From CAUSKK01 sp963533935 (GTDB taxonomy: Bacteria; Pseudomonadota; Gammaproteobacteria; Cardiobacteriales; Cardiobacteriaceae): a stretch of 64,000 nt of DNA. The DNA is taken from NCBI GenBank assembly GCA_963533935.1, contig CAUSQL010000005.1, positions 5,057 to 69,056 on the forward strand, given 5' to 3'. A model generated the notes under the pieces. It had not been told where the DNA came from and made no database searches. It saw only the letters and a program-made list of their open reading frames with translations. The position numbers were made by a program, and so were the translations under genes. This document shows, one piece after another, positions 31,537 through 39,814 of the stretch; positions within the stretch are counted from its first letter, which is position 1; the number at the start of each line of letters is the position of its first letter.

Positions 31537-31577
31537 AATACATACAAGGGGGCGCTTCCCCTGTCCGTAAATAAGGG
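31537..31577. repeat. single repeat unit inside the liv operon
   Basis: ACATACAAGGGGGCGCTTCC followed by CCTGTCCGTAA fills the short spacer between livM and livG. The GGGAGG ribosome-binding site of livG follows it. It is a rare case of a unit inside an operon and may set relative expression of permeases and ATPases (inference). Confidence 0.75.
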
Positions 31578-31585
31578 AGGATTTA

Positions 31586-32353
31586 ATGGCTAATTCCATG
31601 CTCATCATCGACGGCCTGGAAATGCGCTTCGGCGGCCTGCTGGCCGTGGACAAGGTGCAGTTTTCCCTGGCCTCGGGGCAAATCGGCGCCATCATCGGCC
31701 CCAACGGCGCCGGCAAAACCACGGTGTTCAACTGCATCAGCGGCTTCTACCGGCCGAGCGCCGGGAAAATCCTCTTCGCCGGCGAGGACATCACCGGCCT
31801 GTCGTCCCAGGCCATCGGCCGCCGCGGCCTGACCCGCACCTTCCAGAACATTCGCCTGTTCAAGGAGATGACCACCATCGAAAACCTGCTGGTGGGCGCC
31901 CACTGCCATTTGAACCGCTCCTACTGGGCCGGCATCTGGAAGACCCGCGCCTTCCGCAGCAGCGAGAACCTGGCCCTGGCCCAGGGCTGGCGCTGGCTGG
32001 AATTCTTTAATCTCCAGGACTGTGCCAATAAGGAGGCGGGGGCCCTGGCCTACGGCCAGCAGCGCTATCTGGAAATCGCCCGGGCCATGATGACCCGGCC
32101 CAAGCTGCTGATTCTCGACGAACCGGCCGCCGGCCTTAATCCCCAGGAAACCCGCCAGCTGGGCCAGCTGATTCAGCGGCTGCGCAGCGAGCACGGCCTG
32201 ACGGTGCTGCTCATCGAGCACGACATGAATCTGGTCATGGCCATTTCCGAGAAGATTCTGGTCATGGAATATGGCCGGCCCATCGCCACCGGTACGCCGG
32301 CGGAAATTCGCAGTAATCCGGCGGTGGTGCGCGCCTATCTGGGGGAGGAATAA
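31586..32353 (+). CDS. livG: branched-chain amino acid ABC transporter ATPase LivG
   Basis: The 255-residue cytosolic ATPase powers Liv uptake. Motifs are Walker A GPNGAGKTT, the LTRTFQNIRLFKEMT Q-loop typical of LivG, signature LAYGQQRYLEIARAM, Walker B LLILDEPAAGLNPQE and the HDMNLVMAIS switch His. The signature has AYGQQ in place of LSGGQ, as is normal for LivG. Its stop shares one base with the livF start. Confidence 0.93.
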   Translation: MANSMLIIDGLEMRFGGLLAVDKVQFSLASGQIGAIIGPNGAGKTTVFNCISGFYRPSAGKILFAGEDITGLSSQAIGRRGLTRTFQNIRLFKEMTTIENLLVGAHCHLNRSYWAGIWKTRAFRSSENLALAQGWRWLEFFNLQDCANKEAGALAYGQQRYLEIARAMMTRPKLLILDEPAAGLNPQETRQLGQLIQRLRSEHGLTVLLIEHDMNLVMAISEKILVMEYGRPIATGTPAEIRSNPAVVRAYLGEE

Positions 32354-33054
32354 TGTTAGAAATCAAGGAACTACACGCCCACTACGGGCAAATCGAAGCG
32401 CTGAAGGGCATTAGCCTGACCGTGGAAAAGGGCGAAATCGTCTGCCTCATCGGCGCCAATGGCGCCGGCAAGTCCACGCTGCTGAACGCCATCTGCGGCA
32501 ATCCGTCGCCCTCCGCCGGTTCCGTCCTTTACCAGGGGCGGGAATTGCGCGGCCTGCCCACCCACCGCATCAGCCGCGCCGGCATTGCCCTGGTGCCCGA
32601 GGGCCGGCGCATCTTTGCCAATCTGACCGTGGAGGAAAACCTGCAGCTGGGCGGCTTCTTCCACAGCGACGAGGACAATTACCGCGGCCTGCAACGGGCC
32701 TACGAGCTCTTTCCCCGGCTGCGGGAGCGGCAGCTGCAGCGGGCCGGCACCCTGTCCGGCGGCGAACAGCAGATGCTGGCCATTGGCCGTGGCCTGATGA
32801 TGCGGCCGCAGCTGCTGCTGCTGGACGAACCGTCCCTGGGTCTGGCGCCGCTGGTCATCGGGCAAATCTTTGAAATCATCAAAGCCATTCGCGACGAGGG
32901 CATGACGATTCTGCTGGTGGAGCAGAACGCCAATAAGGCGCTGCAAATCGCCGACCGCGGCTACGTGCTGGAGCTGGGCCGCATCAGCCAGGAGGACCGG
33001 GCGGAAAATCTGCTGAACAGCAGCCACGTGCGCGAAGCCTATTTGGGACTGTAG
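32353..33054 (+). CDS. livF: branched-chain amino acid ABC transporter ATPase LivF
   Basis: This is the second Liv ATPase, 233 residues. It has Walker A GANGAGKST, the VPEGRRIFANLTVEENL segment diagnostic of LivF, signature LSGGEQQMLAIGRGLM, and Walker B LLLLDEPSLGLAPL followed by VEQNANKAL. It ends the operon. No periplasmic LivJ/LivK binding protein gene is near, so the receptor must be encoded elsewhere. Confidence 0.93.
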   Translation: MLEIKELHAHYGQIEALKGISLTVEKGEIVCLIGANGAGKSTLLNAICGNPSPSAGSVLYQGRELRGLPTHRISRAGIALVPEGRRIFANLTVEENLQLGGFFHSDEDNYRGLQRAYELFPRLRERQLQRAGTLSGGEQQMLAIGRGLMMRPQLLLLDEPSLGLAPLVIGQIFEIIKAIRDEGMTILLVEQNANKALQIADRGYVLELGRISQEDRAENLLNSSHVREAYLGL

Positions 33055-33081
33055 GGGCGCCGGGTTTTCTCCAGCCACTTA

Positions 33082-33158
33082 ATTACCTACAGGGGAAGCG
33101 CCCCGTTGTCTGTATAACTGCTTATACAAACAACGGGGCGCTTCCCCTGTAGGTATTT
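33082..33158. repeat. dyad repeat pair between livF and nhaA
   Basis: Arms 33084-33116 and 33123-33155 are complementary over 33 bases apart from a single mismatch, with a six-base loop. It is one of the longest hairpins of the family and the only structure between these converging genes. Confidence 0.88.
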
Positions 33159-34521
33159 AGACTCGAGAAAAGCGTTCCTGTAGCTTGAAGTAGATGAAGG
33201 CCACCGTCCCCGCCAGCAGCGACGCCAGCAATATGGCCATTTTCGCCTGGTTCAGCAGCGTCTCCCGGCCCGCAAAGGCCAGTTCCGCCACGAAAATGGC
33301 CATGGTGAAGCCGATGGCCGCCAGCAGTGCCACGCCGATGAGGTGCCGTAGGCTTACCCCCGGCGGCAGCCGCGCCCAGCCCCGGCGCAGGCACAGCAGC
33401 ACCGCGCCGAGCACGCCGCAGAATTTGCCCAGCAGCAGCCCCACCAGCACGCCCCAGAACACCGGCGCCCCGCCCAGGCCCTTCAGGCTGTCCTGGCCCA
33501 GCGGCAGTCCCGCATTAAAAAAAACAAACAGGGGCAGCACAAAGAAATAGACCGGCCGATGGAACTTATGGCTCAGCTTCATAAGCGGCGGCTGGCTGCG
33601 GTCAATGCCCTGGCGCAGCTGGTGCAGCAGCTCGTTTAGCTGTTCGTCGGCGAGAAAATTATCCTGGTGGCGCCGCTGCAGGTCGAAGCGGTTCAGCAGT
33701 TTGCGCGCCTCTTGGCTGAATTCCTCCGGCCGGTACAGGGATTTCAACGGCATGGCCAGGGCGCAGAGCACGCCGGCCACCGTGCCGTGAATGCCGGAAT
33801 TCTGCACGCAGAGCCAGAGCATTAAACCTAAGGTGCCGTAAATCCAGTTGGCGCGCAGGCCGCCCCGGTTGGCCAGCAGCAGCAGGCCGAACACCAGCGC
33901 CGCCAGGGCCAGCGGCAGCCATTGCAGGGTGCCGCCGTAGAACAGGGCGATGACCAGCACGGCGCCCAGGTCGTCCACGATGGCCAGAGCCAGCAGCAAA
34001 CTGACCAGGCCGGCGGGCACCGCGTCGCCGAGCAGCAGCAGTACGCCGAGGGCAAAGGCAATGTCCGTGGCCATGGGTATGCCCCAGCCGGGGGCGCCGG
34101 CGCCGGTAAGGTTAAACAGGCTGTAGCAGAGCGCCGGCATGACCATGCCGCCCAGGGCCGCCGCCAGCGGCAGCAGCGCCTTATCCCAGCTGTTCAGATG
34201 GCCCACCAGCAGTTCCCGCTTAATCTCCAGGCCGACGAGGAAGAAAAAGAAGGTCATGAGCCCGTCGTTAATCCAGTGGTGCAGGCCCATGGAGAGGCGC
34301 CAATCGCCCAGGGCCACGGTGAAAGTTAGATGCTGTAAATGGCGGTAGAACTCGCCCAGCGGCCCGTTGGCGACGATGAGGGCGACCAGCGTCAGGGTGA
34401 TTAATAGAATGCCGCTGCTGGTGCTGCCGTCGAGAAAGCGTTCCACCGGGCTGAGCAGGCGACCGAAAATGCGTTCCCAGGAATTACTTTCCGGGGGCTG
34501 TAAACGATTGAATAAGGCCAT
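33157..34521 (-). CDS. nhaA: Na+/H+ antiporter NhaA
   Basis: NhaA exchanges protons for sodium or lithium across the inner membrane and controls pH and salt tolerance. The 454-residue product has about 12 membrane segments. The essential acidic residues are Asp153 (MATDIAFALG) and the pair Asp183-Asp184 (AIVDDLGAV), matching E. coli Asp133, Asp163 and Asp164. It has an N-terminal extension and a longer central cytosolic loop (about 270-325) than the 388-residue E. coli protein, as in many NhaA homologues. AGGAGGAGCC precedes the ATG. Confidence 0.95.
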   Translation of the reverse strand: MALFNRLQPPESNSWERIFGRLLSPVERFLDGSTSSGILLITLTLVALIVANGPLGEFYRHLQHLTFTVALGDWRLSMGLHHWINDGLMTFFFFLVGLEIKRELLVGHLNSWDKALLPLAAALGGMVMPALCYSLFNLTGAGAPGWGIPMATDIAFALGVLLLLGDAVPAGLVSLLLALAIVDDLGAVLVIALFYGGTLQWLPLALAALVFGLLLLANRGGLRANWIYGTLGLMLWLCVQNSGIHGTVAGVLCALAMPLKSLYRPEEFSQEARKLLNRFDLQRRHQDNFLADEQLNELLHQLRQGIDRSQPPLMKLSHKFHRPVYFFVLPLFVFFNAGLPLGQDSLKGLGGAPVFWGVLVGLLLGKFCGVLGAVLLCLRRGWARLPPGVSLRHLIGVALLAAIGFTMAIFVAELAFAGRETLLNQAKMAILLASLLAGTVAFIYFKLQERFSRV

Positions 34522-34627
34522 AGGCTCCTCCTTGCTTTGTTCATGATAGGGGGGCGCCGGGGCTAGTCCATGAGCTTTTCTTAAGGGAACGCCGGCCAGG
34601 CGTTAGCGACCGGCGCAGTTAAACCTT

Positions 34628-34706
34628 TAATAAACAAACATAGAAGCGCTTCCCCTGTATGTTTAAAACCGCCCTTAAACATATGGGGAAGCGCTTAGCG
34701 TGTGCG
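34628..34706. repeat. dyad repeat pair upstream of nhaA
   Basis: Two units of the AAGCGCTT subtype (AACATAGAAGCGCTTCCCC and its partner) face each other between nhaA and the small lipoprotein gene. The right end continues into TAGCGTGTGCGACC, a remnant of the insertion variant. Confidence 0.75.
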
Positions 34707-34746
34707 ACCTTGGGGCAAACGCCTGGCCGTCGTTAAATTAAGCGGG

Positions 34747-35199
34747 TCAGCTGGTGCCGGCGCTGATGTGCATGTCGAAGGTGCCCCCCTCCGTGGTGCG
34801 GCAGCTGCCCTTGCCATGCTGGGTGTCGTTGCCCATGGAGTAGGTGCAGCTGATGTAGGAGCCGCGGCCGTTGCTGCCGTTGGCCGAACCGCGCTGGCCG
34901 TCGCTGCTATCCCGGGACACTTCGCCGGAATAGTTGTCCGTGCCAATGCGGGCGCTGAAGATGCCGTAGCCGCCCTGGGCGTTGATGGTGGCGGTGCCAC
35001 TGCCCTGCTTCTGGGCCGGCTGGTTGGTGGGGTAAAGGCGGGCGGAAAAGCTGCTCATGGTGATGGAATTCAGCGTGTTAATGCCGGCGATGGCGGTGCC
35101 GCCGTTGGGCAGGCGCACCACATTGGCCCGGTTGGCCGGCACGATGTAGCAGCCGTTTAGCAGTAGGGTGAGTAGGCTCAGGTAGAAAGCTCTTTTCAT
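34747..35199 (-). CDS. small lipoprotein of unknown function
   Basis: The 150-residue product begins with a lipoprotein signal, LLTLLLNGC, so Cys17 should be lipidated and the protein anchored to a membrane. The mature part is Gly-, Ser- and Thr-rich with GTATINAQGGYGIFSARIG and a C-terminal SYISCTYSMGN with GKGSCRTTEGG, two cysteines that could pair. I chose the ATG at 35199 because it follows GAGGAAA and puts the lipobox at the right distance. I recognise no named family. It follows the OmpA-like lipoprotein gene on the same strand but is separated from it by a terminator. Confidence 0.65.
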   Translation of the reverse strand: MKRAFYLSLLTLLLNGCYIVPANRANVVRLPNGGTAIAGINTLNSITMSSFSARLYPTNQPAQKQGSGTATINAQGGYGIFSARIGTDNYSGEVSRDSSDGQRGSANGSNGRGSYISCTYSMGNDTQHGKGSCRTTEGGTFDMHISAGTS

Positions 35200-35214
35200 G
35201 GGATTTCCTCTAAT

Positions 35215-35241
35215 AAAAAGCACCGACCGGGGCCGATGCTT
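35215..35241 (-). terminator. terminator after the OmpA-like gene
   Basis: On the minus strand AGCATCGGCC (35240-35231) pairs with GGTCGGTGCT (35228-35219), with two mismatches, and runs into T residues at 35219-35215. Confidence 0.65.
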
Positions 35242-35265
35242 ATTTGTTTTCCAGAGATGTTTAGC

Positions 35266-35910
35266 TTAGTAAACCGGGGTGTAGGCCGCCTGCGGATTGT
35301 TCTGGTCAATGCCCTTAATGTAGATTTCCACGCGGCGGTCGGCGGCGTTCCGTTCAGCGGTGGCGCGGGTTTCACCCAGACCCTTGGTGAAGAAGCGATT
35401 CGACGGAATGCCCCGCGAGGCCAGGTATTGGGCCGTGCTCTGGGCGCGCCGTTCCGATAGGGCCTGGTTGTGGGGCGCGCTGCCGCTGCCGTCGGTGAAG
35501 CCGTAGATATGCACGATGGTTTGCGGGTACTGGCTCAGGGTTTGCGCGATGCTATCCAACGTGCCGTAGAAATTCGGCTTAATGTCGGCGCGGTCCACGT
35601 CAAAGAGGATTTCGCTCTGAATGTTCAGCTGAATGGTGGCGTCGTCAATGCGGTTCACCTGCACGCCGGCGTCCTGCACCTGCTGCTGCAATTGGGCCTG
35701 CTGGTTATTCATGTAATTGGCCAGGGCCGCACCGGCCAGGGCACCAACGGCGGCGCCCACATAGCGGCCGTTGTCATCGTTAATCTGGTGGCCAAGGACA
35801 CCGCCGGCAGCGGCGCCGCCCAGGGTGGCCAGGGTGGTGGTGGTATTCGGGCTGGTTTGGCAGCCGTTCAACACCGTCGCAACAATTAGGGATAAAGCAA
35901 TTTTTTTCAT
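35266..35910 (-). CDS. OmpA-family outer-membrane lipoprotein (YiaD-like)
   Basis: The 214-residue product has a lipobox VATVLNGC, then a glycine-zipper region rich in GGAAAGGVLGHQ and AAVGALAGAAL that probably inserts in or lies on the membrane. A C-terminal OmpA-like peptidoglycan-binding domain (about 95-205) has FDVDRADIKP, GFTDGSGSAPHNQALSERRA and the ADRRVEIYI end. Such proteins tie the outer membrane to peptidoglycan. The ATG at 35910 with AAGGAG seven bases upstream is preferred over the TTG codon just before it. Confidence 0.88.
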   Translation of the reverse strand: MKKIALSLIVATVLNGCQTSPNTTTTLATLGGAAAGGVLGHQINDDNGRYVGAAVGALAGAALANYMNNQQAQLQQQVQDAGVQVNRIDDATIQLNIQSEILFDVDRADIKPNFYGTLDSIAQTLSQYPQTIVHIYGFTDGSGSAPHNQALSERRAQSTAQYLASRGIPSNRFFTKGLGETRATAERNAADRRVEIYIKGIDQNNPQAAYTPVY

Positions 35911-35928
35911 CAAAAACTCCTTGTGGTT

Positions 35929-35948
35929 AAAACCCCTCCCTTAGGGGT
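35929..35948 (-). terminator. terminator after the cysteine desulfurase
   Basis: ACCCCT and AGGGGT (35932-35937 with 35943-35948) form a short stem on the minus strand followed by four T. It lies about 60 bases after the desulfurase stop and is weak. Confidence 0.45.
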
Positions 35949-36010
35949 ATGCCATTGGGAGGATTACCTCGCCAATCGAAAACGGCAGGAGCAAGCTCCG
36001 CCGCTGGTAA

Positions 36011-37114
36011 TTATATCTGCCGTAAAAAGTCCAGCAGCCGCCGCAGCTCTTCGTCGCTGGTCAGGTGGGACAAGCTGATGCGCAAACTGCTGCTGGCGCT
36101 GGCCAGATTCATGGCCCGCAGCACGTGGGAGCCATCGCCGCCACTCTGGCAGGCGGAACCGGCCGACAGGGCAAGCTGCGCCCCGTCCGCCAAGGCCAGG
36201 GCCTCGGCTGCGCCTATTCTAAGGGCAATGTTTTCAATGTGGGGAATTTTGTGGCCGGCCACATTCAGGCCCAGCCCCGCCGGCAGCTGGGCTCGCAGCC
36301 GCCGGTTTAACTCTTCCACCCGCCTAAGGCGCTGGGGCATTTCCGCGGTGGCTAGCTGGACCGCCAGGGCGAAGGCGCGAATTAAGGGCACCGGCACCGT
36401 GCCCGACCGGCGGCCCCGCTCCTGGCCGCCGCCCTGCATTTGCGCCTGGAGGCGCATTTTCGGCAGCCGCCGCACGTAGAGGGCGCCAACGCCCACCGGC
36501 CCGTAAACCTTATGGCTGGAAAAACTGACCAGGTCGGCGCCCCAGGACTGCACGTCCACGGGCATTTTTCCCAGGGCCTGGGCCGCGTCCACGTGGAACT
36601 TCGCCCCGTGGCGCTGGGCCAGAGCAGCGATGGCCGGCAAATCCTGGAGCACGCCGGTTTCATTATTCACCGCCATGATACTGACTAAGGTGGTCGGCGC
36701 CGCCCGGAGCGTTTCTTCCAATAGCTTTAAATCCAGCCGCCCGTCCGTTTGTACCGGGAGAAATTCCACCGCCGCGCCGCCCTTGGCAAGGATAGCCGCC
36801 GGGTCGAGCACGGCCTTGTGCTCCGTTTGCAGGGTGATAAGCCGCGGCTGTTTGACGCCGTGATAGGTGAGGGCGCCCTTCAGCGCCAGATTGTTGGCCT
36901 CGGTGGCGCCGCTGGTGAAGACGATTTCCCGCGGGTCGCCGTTGATGGCAGCGGCCAGCTGGCCGCGGGCTTCTTCCAAGTGGCGCCGCTGGGCCAGGGC
37001 CGGGCCGTAGGTGGCGCCGGCGTTGTGGAATTGGTCGAAATAGTCCGGGAGCGCCGCCCGCACCCGCGGGTCCAGGGGCGTGGTGGCGCTGTAGTCGAAG
37101 TAGCTGTAGTTCAT
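36011..37114 (-). CDS. cysteine desulfurase, NifS/IscS family
   Basis: This PLP enzyme takes sulfur from cysteine for Fe-S clusters or thio-modification. The 367-residue product has YFDYSATTPLDPRV at the start, His99 in TEHKAVLD, the PLP lysine Lys202 in SFSSHKVYGP, and the sulfur-carrying Cys322 in SAGSACQSGG. That is the group I (NifS/IscS) loop. No iscU, iscA or other cluster gene is next to it. It is also somewhat shorter than IscS (about 404), so I do not assign iscS itself. It could serve tRNA thiolation or a separate assembly route. Confidence 0.88.
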   Translation of the reverse strand: MNYSYFDYSATTPLDPRVRAALPDYFDQFHNAGATYGPALAQRRHLEEARGQLAAAINGDPREIVFTSGATEANNLALKGALTYHGVKQPRLITLQTEHKAVLDPAAILAKGGAAVEFLPVQTDGRLDLKLLEETLRAAPTTLVSIMAVNNETGVLQDLPAIAALAQRHGAKFHVDAAQALGKMPVDVQSWGADLVSFSSHKVYGPVGVGALYVRRLPKMRLQAQMQGGGQERGRRSGTVPVPLIRAFALAVQLATAEMPQRLRRVEELNRRLRAQLPAGLGLNVAGHKIPHIENIALRIGAAEALALADGAQLALSAGSACQSGGDGSHVLRAMNLASASSSLRISLSHLTSDEELRRLLDFLRQI

Positions 37115-37136
37115 GGGTTAAGCATAATGGATTAAA

Positions 37137-37212
37137 TCCATACGGGCGGTTGTTCGCTAAGGCTAACGCGTCCGCTTGTCTTACAGACAAACGGGCGCTT
37201 TCCATGTATGTA
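37137..37212. repeat. dyad repeat units with insertion variant
   Basis: One unit carries CGGTTGTTCGCTAAGG in its core. A second (ACAGACAAACGGGCGCTTTCC) follows. They separate the divergent desulfurase and the BrnA-like gene and leave little room for promoters. Confidence 0.7.
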
Positions 37213-37242
37213 AAATTAATTGGAAACTACCCTAAATAAGCC

Positions 37243-37524
37243 ATGAATAAAGTCAGATATAAGTTGGGCGAATTGCCCCCCATCAGTCCGGAAGAGTTGG
37301 CCCGCATTGATGCCATAGCCGACGAGGCCATTGATTGCAGCGATATTCCGCCGCTGACTGAAGTCTTTTGGGCCCAAGCGCAGCGCAATCCCTTGGCGCT
37401 GCTACGGCTGGACAGCGACATTTGGCAATGGCTACAGAAGGACGGCGCCGACTACCAACGGTGGGCTAACCTTATTCTGCGCCGGGTGATGGAACGGCAG
37501 CTGAAGCGGGATTCCGCTAAATAA
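37243..37524 (+). CDS. BrnA-like antitoxin without its toxin
   Basis: The 93-residue product matches BrnA-type antitoxins in its C-terminal half: PPLTEVFW, then LRLDSDIWQWLQ and an ANLILRRVMERQ ribbon-helix-helix-like segment. BrnA neutralises the RNase BrnT, normally encoded just upstream in the same operon. Here the 128 bases upstream hold only repeats, and the next gene is divergent, so BrnT is absent. The protein may be a free-standing regulator or a relic. The family call is from memory of the motif order. Confidence 0.6.
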   Translation: MNKVRYKLGELPPISPEELARIDAIADEAIDCSDIPPLTEVFWAQAQRNPLALLRLDSDIWQWLQKDGADYQRWANLILRRVMERQLKRDSAK

Positions 37525-37557
37525 AGGGAAGGACGGCCAGCTGGTCGTCTTTTAATA

Positions 37558-37642
37558 AATATAGACACAGTTGTTCGCCCATTTGTGGCCCACGCGCCCA
37601 TTTGTATAAATACATAGAAGCGCTTCTCCTGTTTGTATAAAT
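37558..37642. repeat. dyad repeat units between two toxin-antitoxin remnants
   Basis: Degenerate units (ACAGTTGTTCGCCCATTTGT, then ATAAATACATAGAAGCGCTT and TCTCCTGTTTGTATAAA) fill the gap between the BrnA-like gene and the truncated antitoxin on the other strand. Confidence 0.65.
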
Positions 37643-37645
37643 GCC

Positions 37646-37810
37646 CTAATCCCGTCTTAGCAAATCGCCATTTGCGCCATCACGGGCCGCCAGCCCTTGG
37701 TCTAACGGCACATACTCTTCCCGGTTAAGGCGTGCCACCTCGGCGCTAACTTTCGAGTCTGCCATCATTTTGGCTATCAGCTCTTCGTGGCTTAGGGGTT
37801 TTAGGGTCAT
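37646..37810 (-). pseudogene. truncated antitoxin-like gene
   Basis: The frame encodes 54 residues beginning MTLKPLSHEELIAKMMAD, preceded by AGGAG at the right spacing. The sequence LSHEELIAKMMAD, then VARLNREEYVPLDQGLAAR, resembles the N-terminal part of HigA-type antitoxins, which continue into a helix-turn-helix. Here it stops after GANGDLLRRD, a few bases before a repeat unit, so the DNA-binding part is missing. No toxin gene is adjacent. It is most likely a remnant but could still make a short protein. Confidence 0.5.
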
Positions 37811-37854
37811 TTCTACTCCTTTAATAGGACTGGCCGATATAGATAGCCAAATTA

Positions 37855-37934
37855 CCAACAAACGGCGGTTGTTCGCCAAGGCTCACGCGCCCATCTATAT
37901 AAATACAGATGGGCGCTTCCCCTGTATGTATTCC
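37855..37934. repeat. dyad repeat pair upstream of lepA
   Basis: An insertion-variant unit (AACGGCGGTTGTTCGCCAAG) and a normal unit (ACAGATGGGCGCTTCCCCTG) lie between the antitoxin remnant and lepA. A TATAAT-like element follows at 37959-37964 but has no clear -35. Confidence 0.7.
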
Positions 37935-37990
37935 CGCCAACTCCCCGCTGCACTCTCCTATAATTAAATTTATTTTTATGAGAACCGCCC

Positions 37991-39790
37991 ATGCTGAAAA
38001 ACATCAGGAATTTTTCCATCATCGCCCACATTGACCACGGTAAATCCACCATTTCCGACCGCTTCATTCAGATTTGCGGCGGCCTGTCCGAGCGGGAAAT
38101 GGCCAGCCAGGTGCTGGATTCCATGGATTTGGAGCGGGAACGGGGCATTACCATCAAGGCCCAGTCCGTCTCCCTCAATTACACCTCCAAAAGGGACGGC
38201 CAAACCTACCAGCTGAACTTCATCGACACCCCCGGCCACGTGGACTTCTCCTACGAAGTGTCCCGCTCCCTCTACGCCTGCGAGGGCGCCCTGCTGGTGG
38301 TGGACGCGGCCCAGGGCGTGGAAGCCCAGTCCGTGGCCAACTGCTACACCGCCATCGAGCAGGATTTGGAAGTGCTGCCGGTGCTGAACAAAATCGACCT
38401 GCCCAGCGCCGAGCCCGAGCGGGTCATGCAGGAAATTGAGGAAATCATCGGCCTGGACACCAGCGAAACCCTGAAAGTCTCCGCGAAAACCGGCCTGGGC
38501 ATCGAAGAGCTGCTGGAACAAATCATTGAGAAAATCCCCGCGCCCCAGGGCGACCCGGACGGGCCGGTGAAGGCGCTAATCATTGACTCCTGGTTCGACA
38601 GCTACGTGGGCGTGGTATCGCTGGTGCGGGTCTTCGACGGGGTCATCAAGCTGCGCCAGAAGATGAAGGTCATGAGCACCGGCGACGAGCATTTAATCAC
38701 CAAGCTGGGCATCTTCACGCCGAAGCCCCAGGACCGCCAGGAGCTGCGCGCCGGCGAGGTGGGCTTCATCGTCGCCGGCATTAAGGACATTCACGGGGCG
38801 CCGGTGGGCGATACCATCACCGAGGCCAGCAATCCCACCGCCGAGCCGCTGCAGGGCTTTAAGAAAGTGCAGCCGCGGGTCTTCGCCGGCCTCTTCCCGG
38901 TGGAAAGCGACGACTACGAGGAACTGCGCGAAGCGCTGGCCAAGCTGAGCCTCAACGACGCCTCCCTGTTCTACGAGCCGGAAACCTCCCAGGCCCTGGG
39001 CTTCGGCTTCCGCTGCGGCTTCCTCGGCATGCTGCACATGGAAATAATTCAGGAACGGCTGGAGCGGGAATACGACCTGGATTTAATCAGCACGGCGCCG
39101 ACGGTAATTTACGAAGTGCTCACCACCGCCGGCGAAACCCTACACATCGACAACCCGAGCAAATTGCCGGCGCCCAACTACATCGCCGAAATCCGCGAGC
39201 CCATCATTACCGCCAATATCCTCGTGCCGAAGGATTACCTGGGCGCGGTCATCGGCCTGTGCATCGACAAGCGCGGCGTGCAGAAGAACATGCAGTACGC
39301 CGGCAACCAGGTGCAGCTGCAATTTGAAATGCCCATGAGCGAAGTGGTGCTGGACTTCTTCGACCGGCTGAAGTCCGTATCCCGCGGCTTCGCCTCCTTC
39401 GACTACGAATTTAACCGCTTTGAACCGGCCAATCTGGTGCGGGTGGACGTGCTGATTAATGGCGATAAGGTGGACAGCCTGGCGGTCATCATTCACCGCG
39501 CCCAGGCCCAGAATCGCGGCCGCGACCTGGTGGAGAAGATGAAGGAGCTAATCCCGCGGCAGATGTTCGAAGTGGCCATTCAAGCGGCCATCGGCAATCA
39601 AATCATCGCCCGCTCCACGGTGAAGGCCCTGCGCAAGAACGTGCTGGCCAAGTGCTACGGCGGCGACGTTACCCGTAAACGCAAGCTGCTGGAGAAGCAG
39701 AAGGCCGGCAAGAAGCGCATGAAGCAGGTGGGCAGCGTGGAAATACCCCAGGAGGCCTTTCTGGCCGTGCTGCGGGTGGACGATAAGTGA
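37991..39790 (+). CDS. lepA: elongation factor 4 (LepA)
   Basis: LepA is a ribosomal GTPase related to EF-G that affects initiation and back-translocation under stress. The 599-residue length is standard. G motifs are AHIDHGKST, FIDTPGHVDFSYEV (with DTPGH) and LNKID. The LepA-specific C-terminal domain ends in RKRKLLEKQKAGKKRMKQVG. In enterics lepA precedes lepB, but here pepD follows 24 bases later. Confidence 0.97.
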   Translation: MLKNIRNFSIIAHIDHGKSTISDRFIQICGGLSEREMASQVLDSMDLERERGITIKAQSVSLNYTSKRDGQTYQLNFIDTPGHVDFSYEVSRSLYACEGALLVVDAAQGVEAQSVANCYTAIEQDLEVLPVLNKIDLPSAEPERVMQEIEEIIGLDTSETLKVSAKTGLGIEELLEQIIEKIPAPQGDPDGPVKALIIDSWFDSYVGVVSLVRVFDGVIKLRQKMKVMSTGDEHLITKLGIFTPKPQDRQELRAGEVGFIVAGIKDIHGAPVGDTITEASNPTAEPLQGFKKVQPRVFAGLFPVESDDYEELREALAKLSLNDASLFYEPETSQALGFGFRCGFLGMLHMEIIQERLEREYDLDLISTAPTVIYEVLTTAGETLHIDNPSKLPAPNYIAEIREPIITANILVPKDYLGAVIGLCIDKRGVQKNMQYAGNQVQLQFEMPMSEVVLDFFDRLKSVSRGFASFDYEFNRFEPANLVRVDVLINGDKVDSLAVIIHRAQAQNRGRDLVEKMKELIPRQMFEVAIQAAIGNQIIARSTVKALRKNVLAKCYGGDVTRKRKLLEKQKAGKKRMKQVGSVEIPQEAFLAVLRVDDK

Positions 39791-39814
39791 TTTTTTGTAA
39801 GTAAAGGAGAAGCT

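Noticed and set aside
36738..36754. Match to the outer arm of the dyad repeat (CGCCCGTCCGTTTGTAC) inside the cysteine desulfurase gene
   Set aside because: It encodes VQTDGRLD, a segment that is normal for this protein family, so chance similarity is the simpler explanation. No length change is evident.
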